From an uncultured Eggerthella sp. (lineage in GTDB: Bacteria; Actinomycetota; Coriobacteriia; Coriobacteriales; Eggerthellaceae), in assembly GCA_937998355.1 (NCBI GenBank), contig CALLDI010000007.1:62001-126000 (forward strand): 64,000 nt of DNA, given 5' to 3'. The notes beneath the pieces are model-generated. The model was not told the origin of the DNA, made no database searches, and saw nothing but the letters and a program-made list of their open reading frames with translations. This document shows positions 8,583 through 16,772 of the stretch, piece after piece. Position 1 is the stretch's first letter. Every line of letters begins with the position of its first letter. Both the position numbers and the translations under genes were made by a program.

Positions 8583-9383
8583 ATGCCAGAGATCGCTAAA
8601 GCTGATCCCGATCAGACCTTTCAAACCATACTCGCTTCCGCTGCCCAATTGCCTGGCGTCAATATCGATCGAAGCAAATATCTAGCCGGCGCTCTCAAAG
8701 GACACTTCTCACCTGAAGTGATCGAACTTGCCATCGAAACTTCACCTGCTGCTGCAGGAATACGTGCCGAACAGCTTAGCGCGATCGCCGATGCTTCCAT
8801 TCGTTATGAAACTGCTAAAGTGACGGGGCTATCGGCGCTTTCTGGCATTCCCGGCGGTATTGCCATGGCGGGTACCGTCCCTGCTGACCTTGCTCAATAC
8901 TTTGCACACGTACTCCGAATCAGCCAGAAGCTCAGCTACCTCTATGGATGGGAGAGCATATTCGAAGGCGATGAAGAAGAGATGGACGATGAAGCAAAGA
9001 ATCTGCTCATCCTCTTTATAGGCGTGATGTTCGGCGCAAACGGCGCAACGGATGCGATCGCGAAGATCTCCCAATCTGCAGCCAAGGCAGCGGCGAAACG
9101 GATTTCGCAAAAAGCTCTGACCAAGGGAGTTGTCTATCCGATAGTCAAACAGGTCGCAAAATACCTGGGCGTACAAATGACGAAGGATATCTTCGCGAAA
9201 GGCGTTGCGAAAGCCATTCCTGTTATTGGAGCAGTTATTTCAGGTGGTGTGACGCTTGCCACCTATGCACCTATGTCGCTCAAGCTAAAAGACTATCTTG
9301 CGAGCCTTGAAATAGCTGATCCTGATCGTTTCATAGAAGTCGAAGCTGAAGTTATCGAGATCGACAAAAGCTTCGAAGAGTAG
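8583..9383 (+). CDS. EcsC-like protein
   Basis: 266 residues. The central segment with GIPGGIAMAGTVPADLAQYF, then LSYLYGWES and a hydrophobic LLILFIGVMFGANGA stretch, and the C-terminal AIPVIGAVISGGVTLATY segment resemble EcsC-family proteins, which lie near ABC transporter or protease-secretion genes in Bacillus and are otherwise poorly understood. It is probably membrane-associated. The ribosome-binding site AGGAAGG precedes the ATG. The gene lies 43 bases after the DUF4230 lipoprotein gene, so it is probably in the same transcript. Confidence 0.7.
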   Translation: MPEIAKADPDQTFQTILASAAQLPGVNIDRSKYLAGALKGHFSPEVIELAIETSPAAAGIRAEQLSAIADASIRYETAKVTGLSALSGIPGGIAMAGTVPADLAQYFAHVLRISQKLSYLYGWESIFEGDEEEMDDEAKNLLILFIGVMFGANGATDAIAKISQSAAKAAAKRISQKALTKGVVYPIVKQVAKYLGVQMTKDIFAKGVAKAIPVIGAVISGGVTLATYAPMSLKLKDYLASLEIADPDRFIEVEAEVIEIDKSFEE

Positions 9384-9404
9384 GCGTTGACCAGAGGAGA
9401 AATG

Positions 9405-10250
9405 ATGAACATCGTCAAAAGATTTCCTGCCGCTTTAGCCATCCTATTCATCGCGCTCGTTATGGCCTTTACGCTATCAGGGTGTGAATCCGATGAAACT
9501 AAGGCTGCAAAGACAGGCTTCAATAATGAGGTTTCTAGGATTCAAGGGGAATTCGACTCTTTGCAGTCCGAGATAAGCAATGCCGAGGAACTCGTTCTTG
9601 TTGAAGATAAGGCGCTCGACGAATCATTGAGACCAGCGCTCGAAGATGCTATATCTGACGCAAAGACCGTTGAATTCGAAAAGCCTTCGCTGCCATCGAA
9701 CGAAGCAGAAGAGATCGATGCAGCAACTGCAGAATTGAAGAACTTCGGTTTCGCCGAAGAGCTCGAGCATCTCCAGAATGCTGAGACCGCTCTGTCGGAA
9801 AGCATCGAGAAATATAAACTCGTGGACAATCCTTCTGAAGCATTCATTATCGAACGCTTGCGCGGCGTTGAGGGCGTTGGCGAAATATCAGCGGTAACAG
9901 AAGACAACGATCCAAACGGACAGCTTAATAAAACTGGCGGATACACAGCAACTATCTACTTCAGCAGTCCATGGGTCAACCAAAACAACGTGTATGGATC
10001 GACCGTCATCGACAAGGGGACCGATGGCGGCGGCGCTATCGAAGTATATGCCAATGAAGGCGATGCGCATGACCGAAACTCATATCTTGGTGCCTTTGAT
10101 GGCCCAAGCCTGATTCGTGCTGGTTCACACACCGTTGTCGGCACCGTTATAGTGCGCACTTCAGACAAGCTGACCGCAACGCAGCAAAAGGAACTTGAGG
10201 CAGCGATCATAGAGGCACTTACCAAATTGCCAGAATCTGAATCAGAATAG
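9405..10250 (+). CDS. Lipoprotein with coiled-coil segment, unknown function
   Basis: 281 residues from the ATG at 9405; the adjacent ATG at 9402 is equally open but closer to the GAGGAG site. A lipoprotein signal (MNIVKRFPAALAILFIALVM, lipobox LSGC) is followed by an acidic helical segment of about 120 residues, likely coiled coil. The C-terminal alpha/beta domain includes a stretch with YTATIYFSSPWVNQNNVYGS. It is the last gene of the envelope block and is followed by an intrinsic terminator. I do not recognise the family. Confidence 0.75.
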   Translation: MNIVKRFPAALAILFIALVMAFTLSGCESDETKAAKTGFNNEVSRIQGEFDSLQSEISNAEELVLVEDKALDESLRPALEDAISDAKTVEFEKPSLPSNEAEEIDAATAELKNFGFAEELEHLQNAETALSESIEKYKLVDNPSEAFIIERLRGVEGVGEISAVTEDNDPNGQLNKTGGYTATIYFSSPWVNQNNVYGSTVIDKGTDGGGAIEVYANEGDAHDRNSYLGAFDGPSLIRAGSHTVVGTVIVRTSDKLTATQQKELEAAIIEALTKLPESESE

Positions 10251-10270
10251 CTTAGCTGCAGTAGTCATGC

Positions 10271-10300
10271 AAAAGAGGTCGCTTCGGCGGCCTCTTTTTT
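10271..10300. terminator. Bidirectional intrinsic terminator
   Basis: An AAGAGGTCGC-TTCG-GCGGCCTCTT hairpin with A-tract and T-tract on its two sides, between convergent genes ending at 10250 and 10302. Confidence 0.9.
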
Positions 10301-10301
10301 A

Positions 10302-10814
10302 CTACTTTCGATAGCGGCGGAGGCGGTCGAGGACGGAATCGAGACTGCAGGGTTGCAGGGCATCGAGCTCCTGCGCGTGACGTTGACGCATGAACGGGTG
10401 CAGCTCCGCGATCTCGTTCGCATCGATCTGGCCATCCGCGAACACCTTGCAATACGTGTAGTAGAAATCGAGATCGGCTCGCGACATCTTCTGACCGCTT
10501 TCGACGGCATCGATCAGGATCGTGAGGTAATCGAGCGCGGCGTACTGGCACACCAGCTCTTCCTGGATCTGGCGCTTCAGCTCGGACTTCTGAATGACCT
10601 GATAGAACTTCAGCTGATGGTAATGCAGAAGCATACGATCGAGCTCCTCACGCTGTTGCTGGAACACGGTCGCCAGTTGATCGGCGCTCTGCTGCAGCGA
10701 GCTCACTTGTGCCCGCAGGTCTTCCTTCTTCGGTTGCTTGCCGAAGATCCCCTCGATCAGATTGCCGACCCCGTGAAAGGCGCTCGCTATGGTGGTCATC
10801 ACTACATCTATCAT
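10302..10814 (-). CDS. Hypothetical coiled-coil protein
   Basis: 170 residues. The first 25 carry an amphipathic segment (TTIASAFHGVGNLIEGIFG). A predicted coiled coil follows (SSLQQSADQLATVFQQQREE through KSELKRQIQEEL), then a helical domain ending in Arg-rich DRLRRYRK. There is no signal peptide or full transmembrane helix. TATACT about 50 bases upstream (minus strand, near 10858) could be its -10 box, so it may be transcribed apart from the methyltransferase gene 65 bases upstream. Family not recognised. Confidence 0.7.
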   Translation of the reverse strand: MIDVVMTTIASAFHGVGNLIEGIFGKQPKKEDLRAQVSSLQQSADQLATVFQQQREELDRMLLHYHQLKFYQVIQKSELKRQIQEELVCQYAALDYLTILIDAVESGQKMSRADLDFYYTYCKVFADGQIDANEIAELHPFMRQRHAQELDALQPCSLDSVLDRLRRYRK

Positions 10815-10879
10815 ATGGCCGCTCTCTTTGAAAATCGCGCGCTTGAACTTCGCTTCTAGTATAAATGACCTGCGATTAT

Positions 10880-11749
10880 TTAGGAGCTACGGCGGAAGAC
10901 GACGTAGCGATTGAGGTTGCCTGTCTTGCCATCGGCAACGAATGACGCGACCGCGTTCGCGTGCGGTGCAAGCTCGACGCTGATGCGATCGATCTCCGCG
11001 TCCGAGAAGTGATGGCAATAGCGATATTGCCCGGGCAGGTTCTTCCAACCGAGCAGATAATCCCCCACCTCAAGGTCCTCAGGACGTAAGACGAGGTGAT
11101 CAAGGGCTTCCGCATGCGTACGCTGCGCTTTTTCGCGGCGTGTCTCATCGTTCAAGAACTGCCAGAACGATACCGCAAGATGACCGCCCGGCTTCACGTA
11201 GCTGAGCGCCTCTTTCAAGAACCGCACGCGCAGATCGAACCCGGGAATATGATGCATGAAACCGAACGTGACCACGAGGTCAAACGGAAACGAACCTGCG
11301 AATGCAGGCTTGTTCGCAGGTTCGATAGCAGGCAGCCCTTCGAACATGTTAGTGATGATGTCCTCGCAGGTGAAATTCACGTTTTCGGCGATAGCGGCGT
11401 CGCTGGAATCAACGAGCGGCTCGCAATTGTCTACTGCGAAGAAGCGCCAATCGATAGCAGGATACTCGCTATCAAGAAACGTCTCGAAGCGCAGATTGCC
11501 GCAGGCGATATCGAGCACGGAAGCGATGTGTCGAGAACGATCCTGCTGACTCGAAACAACGAAAGAACATTCAGGAGCTGTACTGGAAACAGCTGTCTCA
11601 CCAGTACCTTCAGGCGCAAAACCGCACGCATTCAAACAGCGGCGCCAGCCATCCCAGGGGGCCGTACGCGTTCGCGAGAACGACGCGGCATTCGCCGCAT
11701 AGAAACGCGTATTGAGCGTGCAAAGCTTCTTCGCGGTCGTCTGATCCAT
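10880..11749 (-). CDS. Class I SAM-dependent methyltransferase, possibly tRNA-directed
   Basis: 289 residues. The N-terminus (LNTRFYAANAASFSRTRTAP then WDGWRR) is typical of a family of actinobacterial class I methyltransferases related to Trm9/ALKBH8-type enzymes. Motif I is LDIACGNLRFE near residue 95, an acidic AVDN follows, and the FGFMHHIPG segment is a typical post-motif. The substrate is unknown. Its ATG is 2 bases past the ClC stop, making it the last member of the que-led run of genes. A tRNA target would fit an operon that makes a tRNA modification, but this is inference from position. Confidence 0.8.
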   Translation of the reverse strand: MDQTTAKKLCTLNTRFYAANAASFSRTRTAPWDGWRRCLNACGFAPEGTGETAVSSTAPECSFVVSSQQDRSRHIASVLDIACGNLRFETFLDSEYPAIDWRFFAVDNCEPLVDSSDAAIAENVNFTCEDIITNMFEGLPAIEPANKPAFAGSFPFDLVVTFGFMHHIPGFDLRVRFLKEALSYVKPGGHLAVSFWQFLNDETRREKAQRTHAEALDHLVLRPEDLEVGDYLLGWKNLPGQYRYCHHFSDAEIDRISVELAPHANAVASFVADGKTGNLNRYVVFRRSS

Positions 11750-11751
11750 GG

Positions 11752-13143
11752 CTAGCGCTCCTCGCCATCAGCGGAAACCGATGGCTGGGCCACCGGATGA
11801 CCGTCAGACGCTTCGTCGGCTTTCACGGGCTGCTTCCTACCTGGGCGAATGATGAGCGCCGACACCGCTGCGCCGATGCAGGCCGCTACCAGCATGATGA
11901 AGAACCCGCGGATCGGGAACAGCAGGAAGAGCAGCAGCACCGTCATGATGGGCTGACGCATGATGCCACCCATCGCCGCCGCGCAGCAGATGCACAGGCA
12001 GCTGACCGAGTCGGCGCCCGTCAGCAACGCGAAGCCGTACCCCAAGCAGATGCCCGCGAAGATGGTCGGGAAGAAATGGCCGCCGCGCCACCCCAGGCGC
12101 AGGCAGAACGGCGTCATGAACACTTTTAGGATACCCGTCGCGATGAGGAAGCCTGCGCCCAGCATCGTCCATATCTGCGCGAGCGTTTCGGTCTGCGATT
12201 CGCCCGCGAACATGATGAAGGGCGAAACAATGCCCAGCACGCCCAACACGAGTCCTGCCAGCGTCGCCTTCACGACGGGGCGATCGCCGATCTTGCGCGC
12301 GACGATGTCGGCGAAGCGATCGAAGACGTGATAGAACACTCCGATCAGACCGCCCACCAGCGCCAGCGGAATGACGAGCGCGAGCTCGTGCCATCCGATG
12401 GCGATCGTGTCAAAATGCGGCAGGCCTTCCCCGCCGCCGAACACGCTTCCGAGCAGCATGATCGCGCCGAGCGCGCCTACCACCGCGAACGTGTAGACGA
12501 TGATCTTGGTGGTGCGCGGAACCTCGAGCTTCGTCTCCGGTTTCACTTCGTCGCAGCTACCCAGCAGTGGTGCTGCGAGGCCGAACAACGGCGCGTTGAA
12601 CACCGCCGTGATGACCGCAGCCGTACCGACCGATGCGAGACGGCGGAATTCCGTGCCGAGGAACTTCAGGCGGTCGCCCACCCAGGTACAGAGTCCCGCG
12701 ATCACGCCGGTCAAGCCCGCTTCAGGACCGACGCTACCACCGAAGAGCAGCGGCAAGAGCGCGCCGCCCGCGGCTGCGCCGAGATGGTCGTATTCGTAGC
12801 GGCCCGCGGCTTTCACCTGCGCCATCACCTGGTTGAGGTCTTCGGGATAGGGTCCGAACTTGCGCTGGAAGAGACCGATCACCACGCCGCCGACCAGGCA
12901 GAACGCGAGCGGCCACCACCACGCGCCGATGCGCGCGGGAAGGTCATGCCAGAAGAACTGGAGCCCATGGTTGAGCAGGAAGAAGAACAGCCACACGAAC
13001 GTACCCGCGAGCGCGCCGAGGACGAGCGTGAAGACGGCGAACAGGATGTGATTCAGCACGGGGTGCTTCGGAGCGCCACCATCGGTCGCGGCGGTCGGGT
13101 CCTGCTCGTGTGCTCTCTTGTCGGGCGACGTGCTAGTCTCCAT
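11752..13143 (-). CDS. ClC-type chloride channel or transporter
   Basis: 463 residues from the ATG at 13143, which overlaps the end of the K+ channel gene by 11 bases. It is a polytopic membrane protein with ClC signatures: GSVGPEAGLTGV in place of the classic GREGP loop, WRGGHFFPTIFAG (the GxFxP motif) and a late GGIMRQPIMTVLLLF. The N-terminus is a disordered tail of about 30 residues and the C-terminus another. Whether it is a channel or an H+/Cl- exchanger cannot be told from what I see. A second ClC gene lies at 41009. Confidence 0.9.
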   Translation of the reverse strand: METSTSPDKRAHEQDPTAATDGGAPKHPVLNHILFAVFTLVLGALAGTFVWLFFFLLNHGLQFFWHDLPARIGAWWWPLAFCLVGGVVIGLFQRKFGPYPEDLNQVMAQVKAAGRYEYDHLGAAAGGALLPLLFGGSVGPEAGLTGVIAGLCTWVGDRLKFLGTEFRRLASVGTAAVITAVFNAPLFGLAAPLLGSCDEVKPETKLEVPRTTKIIVYTFAVVGALGAIMLLGSVFGGGEGLPHFDTIAIGWHELALVIPLALVGGLIGVFYHVFDRFADIVARKIGDRPVVKATLAGLVLGVLGIVSPFIMFAGESQTETLAQIWTMLGAGFLIATGILKVFMTPFCLRLGWRGGHFFPTIFAGICLGYGFALLTGADSVSCLCICCAAAMGGIMRQPIMTVLLLFLLFPIRGFFIMLVAACIGAAVSALIIRPGRKQPVKADEASDGHPVAQPSVSADGEER

Positions 13144-14059
13144 CGGTCGCCGTGCTTTCACTGGCTGCGCTCTGAGGCTCCACCTTGGGCTGATCCTCGC
13201 CGGAATCGCCCGATCGGTCCGAAGAACGATTCGCACGATCTGTTGCGGCACTCGCAGGCGCCTGCGCGCCATCGTCCAGCACCTCGACCAGATCGGGCAG
13301 GTCGGCTGGATCCTGCGCGCGCTGCGAACGGAATTCCTCGACGAAGCCCGCCGAGAAGATGCCCGCGGGAATGGCCACCACGCCGATCGAGAGCACCATG
13401 GTGATGAACCCGACCAGGCGGCCCATCGGCGTGATGGGGACGATGTCGCCGTAGCCCGTCGAGGTCATGGTGGTCATGGCCCAATAGAGACCGGTCAGGA
13501 TACTGTCGAAGGTTTCGGGCTGCGCATCGTGCTCGGCCTCGAACATGAGCACGCTTGAGGCCACCGCCAACAGCGCGAGCACCATGAAAGCGGCCACGAT
13601 CTCGCGGTGATGCTTCGTGAACACGCGCGCGATCGAGCGCAGGCCGCGCATGTAGCGCGAGATCTTGATGAGACGCACGAGACGGATGATGCGGATCGCG
13701 TCGTTCAGCGCTGAAGATGCGGGCACGAAATACAGGAAGAGCGCAGGCACGAACGCCAGGAAGTCGATGATGCCCATGAGCGAGAATGCGTAGCGCAGAC
13801 GTGCGCGGGCGGGCGTGCGGTCGGGATAGACCATGTCTGCGATCCACAGGCGGCAGCAATATTCCACGCCGAACACCGCGGTCGAGAGGATGCTGAAAAT
13901 GAAGAGCGCGGCGCTGGCCCGCCCTGCCATCCACGTGTCCGGCACGCCGACGAGCAGCGCGTTCAGCACGATCAACACGATGAGCGCGATGCCGAGCGCC
14001 TTACCGAGCGGGCGCGCCGCCAGCGGATCTTCGAGCGCTAAGTAGACGCGCTCCTTCAT
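13133..14059 (-). CDS. Voltage-gated-type potassium channel
   Basis: 308 residues with six predicted membrane segments. The S4-like helix has regularly spaced Arg/Lys (RIIRLVRLIKISRYMRGLR, about residues 123-141). The pore loop carries the K+ filter TGYGD at 201-205, and the C-terminal tail is disordered and charged. It is a Kv/KvAP-like channel without an RCK domain. The ATG overlaps the queF stop (ATGA) and its end overlaps the ClC start, so it is translationally coupled to both. Confidence 0.92.
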   Translation of the reverse strand: MKERVYLALEDPLAARPLGKALGIALIVLIVLNALLVGVPDTWMAGRASAALFIFSILSTAVFGVEYCCRLWIADMVYPDRTPARARLRYAFSLMGIIDFLAFVPALFLYFVPASSALNDAIRIIRLVRLIKISRYMRGLRSIARVFTKHHREIVAAFMVLALLAVASSVLMFEAEHDAQPETFDSILTGLYWAMTTMTSTGYGDIVPITPMGRLVGFITMVLSIGVVAIPAGIFSAGFVEEFRSQRAQDPADLPDLVEVLDDGAQAPASAATDRANRSSDRSGDSGEDQPKVEPQSAASESTATDGD

Positions 14060-14556
14060 CGGTTGTCCACTTTCTCAGGATACAGATCGTGGTTCGACAG
14101 GCGCGTCCAAGCGACCTCTTCCCAGCGCGTGCCGGGGCGGCCGTAGTTGCAATACGGGTCGATGGAGATGCCGCCGCGTGGGGTGAATTTGCCCCAGACC
14201 TCGATGTACTTCGGATCCATGAGCGCGATGAGATCCTTCATAATGGTGTTGACGCAATCCTCGTGGAAATCGCCGTGATTGCGGAACGAGAACAGGTAGA
14301 GCTTCAGGCTCTTGCTCTCGACCATGCGCACGTCGGGCACGTAGGAGATGTAGATAGCCGCGAAGTCGGGCTGGCCCGTGATCGGGCACAAGCTCGTGAA
14401 TTCGGGGCAGTTGAACTTCACGAAGTAGTCGTTGTCGAGATGCTTGTTCTCGAAGGTCTCGAGCATCTCGGGCGCGTAATCGGTCGGATAGGAAACCTGC
14501 TGGTTGCCGAGCAATTCGAGGCCTTCGCCCTCGCGCGTGGTGTTCTGGGTATCCAT
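14056..14556 (-). CDS. queF: NADPH-dependent preQ1 synthase QueF
   Basis: 166 residues, the short unimodular (Bacillus-type) QueF, which reduces preQ0 to preQ1 in queuosine synthesis. The catalytic Cys57 lies in TSLCPITGQPDF with Asp64 after it. The NADPH-binding ESKSLKLY (residues 80-87) and FHED (97-100) are intact. The start is the ATG at 14556, which overlaps the queC stop as TAATG; longer upstream frames are antisense artefacts inside queC. Confidence 0.96.
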   Translation of the reverse strand: MDTQNTTREGEGLELLGNQQVSYPTDYAPEMLETFENKHLDNDYFVKFNCPEFTSLCPITGQPDFAAIYISYVPDVRMVESKSLKLYLFSFRNHGDFHEDCVNTIMKDLIALMDPKYIEVWGKFTPRGGISIDPYCNYGRPGTRWEEVAWTRLSNHDLYPEKVDNR

Positions 14557-15278
14557 TAGTTTCCTTTCTTCAGGAGCGGATCGATGGTGCCGTTGAGCTC
14601 GAACGCGCGCTGGCGATCGAGACAGGTGGCGCACGTTCCGCATGGTTCGTCGGCGCCTTCGTAGCACGACCAGGTGAGCTGATAGGGCACGCCGCGCTTC
14701 AAGCCTTCTTCGACGATGCGCGCTTTCGACCAGCTCACGAACGGCGCGACCAGCTGGAGCTGGCCACCCGTTCCCTGGCCGATCGCGGACGCCATCGCTT
14801 CGACGAACGCCGGCGAGCAATCGGGATACGCGCAGCCGGCCCAGTCGTCGGCGTGCGCGCCGTAGCACACCACCGAGCAATCGAGCGAGAGCGCCATGGA
14901 GGCTGCGCTCGAGAGGAAGAGGCCGTTGCGGAAGGGCACGTAGGTGCTGACCGTCGCGTCGTCTTCCGTGGCGAGCTGGGCGGCGTAGGTCTCGTGCGGG
15001 ATCTGTTCGGCGGAGCCTGCTAGCAGCGAACTATCGCTTTCCGCGAAGATGGGTGCTAGGTCGAGAAAGCGCTGCTGAACGCCATAATAGCGCGCTACCT
15101 GCTTGGCTGCTTCGAGCTCGCGGTCGTGCTTCTGGCCGTAGAAGATGGAGAGCGCGTAGACGTTCTCTGCGCCGTAGCGATCGACCGCCATGGCCAAGAG
15201 CGTGCTGGAATCGAGGCCGCCGCTGAACAGCACGAGTGCCTTCTCGTCCGTATAGCGTCGCTTCTCTGGTCGCGTCAT
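14556..15278 (-). CDS. queC: 7-cyano-7-deazaguanine synthase QueC
   Basis: 240 residues. Converts carboxydeazaguanine to preQ0 using ATP and ammonia. The PP-loop SGGLDS is at residues 19-24 and the zinc-binding cysteines C205, C213, C216 and C219 are in a CysX7CysX2CysX2Cys array. The ribosome-binding site AAAGGGGAG overlaps the end of queE three bases upstream. It is coupled to queF by a one-base overlap. Confidence 0.97.
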   Translation of the reverse strand: MTRPEKRRYTDEKALVLFSGGLDSSTLLAMAVDRYGAENVYALSIFYGQKHDRELEAAKQVARYYGVQQRFLDLAPIFAESDSSLLAGSAEQIPHETYAAQLATEDDATVSTYVPFRNGLFLSSAASMALSLDCSVVCYGAHADDWAGCAYPDCSPAFVEAMASAIGQGTGGQLQLVAPFVSWSKARIVEEGLKRGVPYQLTWSCYEGADEPCGTCATCLDRQRAFELNGTIDPLLKKGN

Positions 15279-15281
15279 CGG

Positions 15282-15974
15282 CTACACTCCCCTTTCGGTG
15301 TCGGGCCAAATGATCTTGTGGAGCTGCAGCTGCAGTGTTGCGCGCGTGAGGGCGCGTTCTTTCATGAAGTCGACGATGAGCGCGGGATCGAGCTTGCCGA
15401 ACACGGGACTCACGTAGACCTGGCAGTGGCGCTCGAGGTCGTGCTCGCTCACGATGCGCGCCATGGCCTCGAGGTCATCGTGCGATCCCGCCACGAACTT
15501 CACCACGTCGTTCGCGGTCAAAAGCGCGAAGTTCGCCGTGCGCATCTGCGCCTCCATGCCTGATGAAGGCAGCTTGTAGTCCATCGTGAACTGGAGCTTC
15601 GCGGGGCGATCCGTCGCGAGCGCTGCAAGGTCGACCGAGCCGTTGGTCTCGATCTCCACCACCTCGATCTGCTCGAGGTTCGCGAGAGCCGCGACCAGTT
15701 CGGGCAGGTGAGACTGGAGCGCCGGCTCGCCACCCGTGATGGTCACGCATGCGCACGGCTGTTCTGCCACCCACGCGACCAGGTCGTTCGCGGTCAGCAG
15801 GTCGACGGTCGCTTCCGTATCTTGTGCCCACACCGTGTCACAGTAGCTGCAGCGCAGGTTGCATCCTGAAAAGCGGATGAACGCTGCGAGCCTGCCGGCA
15901 TGACGGCCTTCGCCATCGATGCTCACGAAGCGCTCGATGACGGGATAGGTGATGTGCGTTTCAGGGGTTAGCAC
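15282..15974 (-). CDS. queE: 7-carboxy-7-deazaguanine synthase QueE
   Basis: A 230-residue radical SAM enzyme that makes carboxydeazaguanine from carboxytetrahydropterin. The cluster motif CNLRCSYC gives Cys38, Cys42 and Cys45 when counted from the GTG at 15974. I chose that start because it lies 14 bases past the queD stop with GCAGG at the right distance; the frame continues further upstream only inside queD in a wrong phase. A TITGGEPALQ motif follows, as expected for SAM binding. Confidence 0.93.
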   Translation of the reverse strand: MLTPETHITYPVIERFVSIDGEGRHAGRLAAFIRFSGCNLRCSYCDTVWAQDTEATVDLLTANDLVAWVAEQPCACVTITGGEPALQSHLPELVAALANLEQIEVVEIETNGSVDLAALATDRPAKLQFTMDYKLPSSGMEAQMRTANFALLTANDVVKFVAGSHDDLEAMARIVSEHDLERHCQVYVSPVFGKLDPALIVDFMKERALTRATLQLQLHKIIWPDTERGV

Positions 15975-15988
15975 GCGATCGACCTGCG

Positions 15989-16408
15989 CTATCCGCGATA
16001 GATGGCGCAGTTGTTCGGCGTTTCGTACACATCGATCTGCGCGATGGGCAAGCCCTGCTCGCGAAGGTGATCGAAGAAATAGCGCGCGAGGTTCTCCGCG
16101 GTCGTGCGGAACGGCAGGATCGAGAGCGTAAAGCCTTCGTCTTCCAGACACGCGATGGTGGCGGGCTTGAGCGATCCCTCTTCGATGATGAACGAGTGGT
16201 CGAGCGCTTCGGTCATGTCGCGCACCGCCTGCTTGAATTCGCCGAAGTCGAGCACCATGTCCTTCATCGTGCCTTCGGTCTGCAGCTGGTCCTGCTCAAG
16301 ATAGGCGACGACGCGCCAGCGGTGGCCGTGCAGGTTCTCGCATTTGCCGTGATAATCCGTAAGAAAATGAGCAGCGTCGAAGCTGCTTTCGGTCTTCAAG
16401 CCATACAT
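15989..16408 (-). CDS. queD: 6-carboxytetrahydropterin synthase QueD
   Basis: 139 residues. Turns dihydroneopterin triphosphate into carboxytetrahydropterin, the first committed step of preQ0 synthesis. Zinc ligands His14, His27 and His29 and the catalytic Cys23 in GKCENLHGH are present. It is the first gene of the que run and lies 6 bases after a ribosome-binding site that belongs to a candidate preQ1 riboswitch. No folE homologue is seen in this window. Confidence 0.96.
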   Translation of the reverse strand: MYGLKTESSFDAAHFLTDYHGKCENLHGHRWRVVAYLEQDQLQTEGTMKDMVLDFGEFKQAVRDMTEALDHSFIIEEGSLKPATIACLEDEGFTLSILPFRTTAENLARYFFDHLREQGLPIAQIDVYETPNNCAIYRG

Positions 16409-16414
16409 GTGATG

Positions 16415-16455
16415 CTCCTAGTTTTGTTTAACGACAGGAGGGTTTCGAACTGTCC
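16415..16455 (-). ncRNA. Candidate preQ1-I riboswitch upstream of queD
   Basis: Read on the minus strand: a GACAG/CTGTC stem, a loop beginning TTCGAAACCC, then the A-rich tail TTAAACAAAACTAGGAG running into the queD ribosome-binding site. The order stem, loop with AACCC, stem and A-rich tail ending in the Shine-Dalgarno sequence matches the preQ1-I architecture; the Thermoanaerobacter tengcongensis tail TTAACAAAACAAGG is nearly the same. The loop CCCTCC could pair with AGGAG, consistent with translational control. The RNA would begin almost exactly at the first stem, given the -10 box at 16461. Confidence 0.82.
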
Positions 16456-16460
16456 GAGTC

Positions 16461-16466
16461 ATTATA
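16461..16466 (-). promoter_or_regulatory. -10 box TATAAT of the que operon
   Basis: A perfect TATAAT on the minus strand, six bases before the first stem of the riboswitch. I found no clear -35 box 17 bases upstream. Confidence 0.7.
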
Positions 16467-16495
16467 GCAAGCGCAGGCGGCGAAACCTACGCCAG

Positions 16496-16620
16496 GACGC
16501 AAAAGCGCATAGACAAGCTCAGGCTCCGGCGTCGCTTCGGTCGAACTAACTTGCTTCGCAAGTGGATTTCTCCCTCGCTTTGGCCAAGTCGTCTGAGTCG
16601 TGCCTATGCGCTTTTACGTC
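16496..16620. repeat. Family A inverted-repeat element, copy A1
   Basis: Arms of 17 bases (16496-16512 and 16604-16620) match in inverse orientation with one transition. They enclose a roughly 80-base core that starts CAGGCTCC, contains GTCGAACTAACTT and GCTTTGGCC and ends near CTGAGTC. The core recurs in A2 and A3; the arms do not. It lies between the divergent queD and AmmeMemoRadiSam promoters. The rest of the 16409-16772 gap holds only the que leader and an A/T-rich stretch with no recognised gene. Confidence 0.75.
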
Positions 16621-16772
16621 GCTGCACTGATGATGCATGAAGCTGTTGGTAAACCGTCATGCTATCACCACCTGATGTGCGAGGCGCGTTGCTACAATTG
16701 AAGGTGCTGCGAAGCGCTTCGCGTCTTAGCAGCTGCTAGAACTTCATTTCCTCGTCATGAAAGAGGGTTTCC

